Shown in pieces: positions 61,312 through 64,000 of a DNA stretch of 64,000 nt. The DNA is taken from the NCBI GenBank assembly GCA_040506705.1, contig JBEVWG010000038.1, positions 1 to 64,000 of the forward strand, given 5' to 3'. Source of the DNA: Thiodiazotropha sp040506705 (GTDB taxonomy: Bacteria; Pseudomonadota; Gammaproteobacteria; Chromatiales; Chromatiaceae). Under the pieces are notes generated by a model, which worked only from the letters and a program-made list of their open reading frames with translations, was not told where the DNA came from and ran no database searches. Numbering within the stretch: the first letter of the stretch is position 1; every line of letters begins with the position of its first letter. A program made the position numbers and the translations under genes.

Positions 61312-62745
61312 CTAAAAATCCACCGGTGAGGTGGCTCCCTGCTTTGAATGGGGAGGTGCCTCAAACCAGGAGAGTTTCTCCTGCAACTCAACCACATGGC
61401 CGACAATGATCAGGGTTGGTGGTTTAGGTCGTTCCTGTTCAACGATCTGCAGAATATTATCCAGGGTGCCGGTGAAGACACGTTGCAGATGCGTGGTGCC
61501 TTGTTGAATCAGGGCAATCGGCATATCACCGGCTACGCCATGGCTTTGCAGTTCCCGACAGATAACCGGTAGTCCTACCAGGCCCATATAGAAAACCAGT
61601 GTCTGACTCGGTTGAGCCAACATATCCCAATTAAGGTTCATGCTGCCATCTTTGAGATGACCGGTCACGAAGGTGACCGATTGGGCATAATCTCTATGGG
61701 TCAGGGGAATGCCGGAGTAGGAGGCGCAACCGGAGGCAGCAGTAATACCAGGTACAACCTGAAAAGGCACCCCTTCTGCCGCCAGGGTATCGATCTCTTC
61801 ACCACCGCGACCGAAGATAAAGGGATCACCCCCTTTCAGGCGCAACACCCGCTTACCCTGCTTGGCGAGTTCTGCCAGCAGCTTGTTGATCTCCTCCTGT
61901 CGCATGGCATGCTTGTCACGCTCCTTGCCGACATAGACATGTTCAGCATCATGGCGCGTCATCTCAAGAATTGGTTTTGCCACCAAGCGGTCATAGACCA
62001 CAACATCGGCCTGCTGCATCAGCCTCAGGGCACGAAAGGTCAGCAGGTCAGGATCCCCCGGACCTGCACCGACCAGATAGACCTCTCCCATATCCTGATC
62101 CAGTTTGGGATTTGACAGCAGCCGTTCCATCAACTGGTCGGCCTCATCATCATCTCCGGAAAAGACTCTCTCGGCGACCCCACCCTCGAGTACCCGATCC
62201 CAGAATAGACGCCTATCTTCAGGCTGACTGAAATGGTCTTTAACCCGTTGGCGAAAACGATTGCACAGATTGGCCAGTCGACCATATCCAGCAGGAATCA
62301 GGGACTCAAGCCGGGAACGAATCAATCGTGCCAATACCGGGGAGGCGCCACCGGTGGAGACAGCCGCCACTACCGGAGAACGGTCGATAATTGATGGCAC
62401 GATAAAGCTGCACAGAGAGGGCTGGTCAACCACATTCACCGGAATACGTCGTTGATTGGCTAGATTGGCAATCTGCTGGTTCAAGGTCGGGTCATTGGTG
62501 GCAGCGATGATCAGATGTTGCTCACTAATATCCTCATCATGGAAAGCTCTTTGCACATGATTTAGACGTCCCATATCACGCCACCCCGTCAGGTTTTGCG
62601 TCAATTCTGGGCTTATGAGTACTACATCAGCACCGGATTTGAGCAGCAATGCAGTTTTTCTTTCAGCAACTGCACCGCCTCCTATGACGAGGCATGTTTT
62701 GTTTTTGATGTCGAGGAATATTGGGAAAAAGTCCATAAAAGACAA
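61312..62745 (-). CDS. cysG: Siroheme synthase CysG (trifunctional)
   Basis: 477 residues: N-terminal dehydrogenase/ferrochelatase (CysG-B, about 1-205, VIGGGAVAERKTALLLKSGAD) fused to uroporphyrinogen-III methyltransferase (CysG-A, about 215-460, VYLVGAGPGDPDLLTFRALR). It makes siroheme, cofactor of sulfite and nitrite reductases, including reverse dissimilatory sulfite reductase in sulfur oxidisers. It sits between two rhodanese genes on the opposite strand. Confidence 0.96.
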   Translation of the reverse strand: MSFMDFFPIFLDIKNKTCLVIGGGAVAERKTALLLKSGADVVLISPELTQNLTGWRDMGRLNHVQRAFHDEDISEQHLIIAATNDPTLNQQIANLANQRRIPVNVVDQPSLCSFIVPSIIDRSPVVAAVSTGGASPVLARLIRSRLESLIPAGYGRLANLCNRFRQRVKDHFSQPEDRRLFWDRVLEGGVAERVFSGDDDEADQLMERLLSNPKLDQDMGEVYLVGAGPGDPDLLTFRALRLMQQADVVVYDRLVAKPILEMTRHDAEHVYVGKERDKHAMRQEEINKLLAELAKQGKRVLRLKGGDPFIFGRGGEEIDTLAAEGVPFQVVPGITAASGCASYSGIPLTHRDYAQSVTFVTGHLKDGSMNLNWDMLAQPSQTLVFYMGLVGLPVICRELQSHGVAGDMPIALIQQGTTHLQRVFTGTLDNILQIVEQERPKPPTLIIVGHVVELQEKLSWFEAPPHSKQGATSPVDF

Positions 62746-62773
62746 CCGGATAGTAAATTATTAGACTAAAGTA

Positions 62774-62795
62774 CTAGTGTGATACACCACACTAG
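62774..62795. promoter_or_regulatory. Palindrome upstream of cysG
   Basis: CTAGTGTG-6 nt-CACACTAG, about 30-50 bp upstream of the cysG start. It could be an operator or a leader hairpin; no known regulator match was made. Confidence 0.4.
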
Positions 62796-62911
62796 CATGA
62801 GTTAATCACTTTGCAAAAGCCAGGTTATTTCGTGTTAAACAAACTTGCAATATTTAAACACATTAATATACTAATTAACCCTGTTTTTTGAGATATTAAG
62901 GCTGCTCGAAC

Positions 62912-63241
62912 GTGATGATAAAGGAAATAGACGCTTCTGATCTTGAGGTCCGCATCGCCGAAGGCGGTGATTTTCTGCTTTTGGATATACGGAGTGCAGG
63001 TGAATTAGCCCAGGGCGTACTACCTGACGCGGAGCATATCCCAATGCATCTTATTCCGGTGCGTATCGCGGAGTTGCCCAAAGACAAAGATGTCATTCTC
63101 TACTGCCATAGTGGTGCGCGCTCCTACCATGCCTGCGCCTACCTGGCACAACAGGGGTTTACCAACGCAATCAATCTGCGTGGAGGAATACTGGGCTGGG
63201 CAAGGTCGGGATATCGTCTCGAAGCCAAGCTGGCAAGCTAG
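62912..63241 (+). CDS. Rhodanese (GlpE-like single-domain)
   Basis: 109 residues. Rhodanese domain with active Cys in VILYCHSGARSYHAC (CHSGAR loop). It is the first gene of the rhd-tusA-dsrE set known from sulfur oxidisers, where the three proteins relay sulfane sulfur in the cytoplasm. The ATG at 62912 or the following codon is preceded by an A/G-rich stretch. Confidence 0.92.
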   Translation: MMIKEIDASDLEVRIAEGGDFLLLDIRSAGELAQGVLPDAEHIPMHLIPVRIAELPKDKDVILYCHSGARSYHACAYLAQQGFTNAINLRGGILGWARSGYRLEAKLAS

Positions 63242-63424
63242 ATGCTGCGGTTCAGGAATGATTTTACACAGACAGGTCTGAAATGATTGAGGCTTGTCTG
63301 AATATAGGTTTTTTAGAGCTGACTGATGCTTGCGTTTATAGATCGCTTGGCATATAAATGTCCGTCTAATTTTTCCATAAAAACTAAATACACATACAAT
63401 TTAACAAATGCTGGAGGTCATACC

Positions 63425-63655
63425 ATGGCAGATTTTGATCAAGAACTGGACGCAAGCGGACTCAACTGTCCTCTGCCGATTCTGCGTGCGAAAAAAACCC
63501 TGAATGGTATGGAATCTGGACAAGTCCTGCACATTATTGCAACAGATCCTGGTTCAGTTAAGGATTTCGAGGCTTTTGCCAATCAGACCGGTAACGAACT
63601 GATGGAATCCAAGGAAGTCGGCGGCAAGTTTGAATTCCTCATCAAAAAGGCCTGA
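63425..63655 (+). CDS. tusA: TusA-family sulfur carrier
   Basis: 76 residues from the ATG at 63425, with GGAGG upstream (the open frame extends to 63326). It has the conserved LDASGLNCPLPILRAKK, whose Cys carries the persulfide, and TDPGSVKDFEAF. It accepts sulfur from rhodanese and passes it to DsrE-type or other partners. Lies between rhodanese and a DsrE-like gene. Confidence 0.95.
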   Translation: MADFDQELDASGLNCPLPILRAKKTLNGMESGQVLHIIATDPGSVKDFEAFANQTGNELMESKEVGGKFEFLIKKA

Positions 63656-63705
63656 TTAGCTATCAGCGACCCAAACCCGATAGGGACTTTTTTGGAGACA
63701 AAGCG

Positions 63706-64000
63706 ATGTCAGACGAAAAGAAGTTAGCGATTATTGCAACAAAAGGCTCTCTTGATTGGGCTTATCCGCCCTTTATATTGGCCTCAACCGCTGCAGCACT
63801 GGGTTACGAAACTGAGATCTTCTTCACCTTCTACGGATTACAGCTGTTGAAGAAGGATCTGGATCTTGAGGTTACCCCACTTGGTAATCCCGGTATGCCC
63901 ATGCCTATGGGTATGGATAAGTGGTTTCCTGTGGTTGGACTGACGCTGCCAGGCATGCAGGGCATGATGACCAGCATGATGAAGAAAAAGATGGCCTCCA
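63706..64000 (+). CDS. DsrE/DsrF/DrsH-like family protein (partial, runs off the window)
   Basis: The ATG at 63706 follows GGAG. The first 98 residues begin MSDEKKLAIIATKGSLDWAY and show the DsrE2-like core: AAALGYETEIFFTFYGLQLL, then a Met/Gly/Pro-rich stretch (GNPGMPMPMGMDKW). The rest of the protein is beyond position 64000. In sulfur oxidisers this protein sits with rhodanese and TusA and passes sulfur between them. The catalytic Cys is not within the visible part. Confidence 0.88.
   Translation, partial: MSDEKKLAIIATKGSLDWAYPPFILASTAAALGYETEIFFTFYGLQLLKKDLDLEVTPLGNPGMPMPMGMDKWFPVVGLTLPGMQGMMTSMMKKKMAS

Overview
The window looks like the chromosome of a Gram-negative, sulfur-oxidising gammaproteobacterium, probably Chromatiales or Sedimenticola/Thiodiazotropha-like. 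This is inference from gene content: rhodanese, TusA and DsrE-type sulfur carriers with CysG, a sulfide:quinone reductase-like flavoprotein, many c-type cytochromes, a TRAP transporter, egtBD, outer-membrane phospholipase A, and TAT and lipoprotein signals. No rRNA, tRNA, CRISPR array or phage was seen. A run of exactly 100 N (2938-3037) shows it is a draft assembly.

Layout. 1-1006: a TA-bounded inverted-repeat element cuts into a membrane-protein gene. 1064-2341: an AraC regulator and a small ABM-type enzyme. 2501-3840: an unresolved array of 278-bp repeats. 3871-6995: a TRAP transporter (DctPQM). 7358-8611: a tautomerase, then a c-di-GMP-I riboswitch in front of a secreted orphan protein. 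8684-18391 (minus strand): a cytochrome/porin/NHL-lipoprotein locus with 24 predicted haems. 18714-21246: an OB-fold secreted protein and an OmpA protein with 22-residue repeats. 21806-31196: two c-di-GMP signalling operons, one with a haemerythrin and a giant sensor split by a single in-frame stop, the other with a ModA-like binding protein and a GGDEF-EAL enzyme. 31564-41798: mostly housekeeping and cell-envelope genes (Kbp/LysM, dodecin, TadA, PldA, an inositol-phosphatase-like protein, MltF, DinB, a secreted DUF6345 protein). 42297-46534: a molybdenum hydroxylase operon (IorAB-like, XdhC, MocA-like). 46566-54891: ATL, a methyltransferase, ergothioneine genes, a diguanylate cyclase, an SQR-like flavoprotein and small proteins. 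55015-60501: an Atm1-like exporter, CCA-adding enzyme and a NarX/NarL-type two-component pair. 60779-64000: sulfur metabolism (rhodanese, CysG, rhodanese, TusA, a partial DsrE-like protein).

The most interesting parts are these. (1) The 16.8-8.7 kb operon has the parts of an outer-membrane electron conduit: a predicted beta-barrel, tetra-, tri-, tri- and dodecahaem cytochromes, an NHL-propeller lipoprotein, and a dihaem cytochrome fused to a histidine-phosphatase domain that has lost its catalytic residues. (2) A family of TA-flanked repeats keeps its loops but changes both sides of its stems. One copy sits after codon 2 of a trihaem cytochrome gene and adds exactly 108 codons without a stop. 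(3) A second TA-flanked family is built from a 31-bp imperfect palindrome, found singly and as the ends of a 268-bp element. (4) c-di-GMP signalling is dense: three GGDEF proteins (two also with EAL), plus a c-di-GMP riboswitch.
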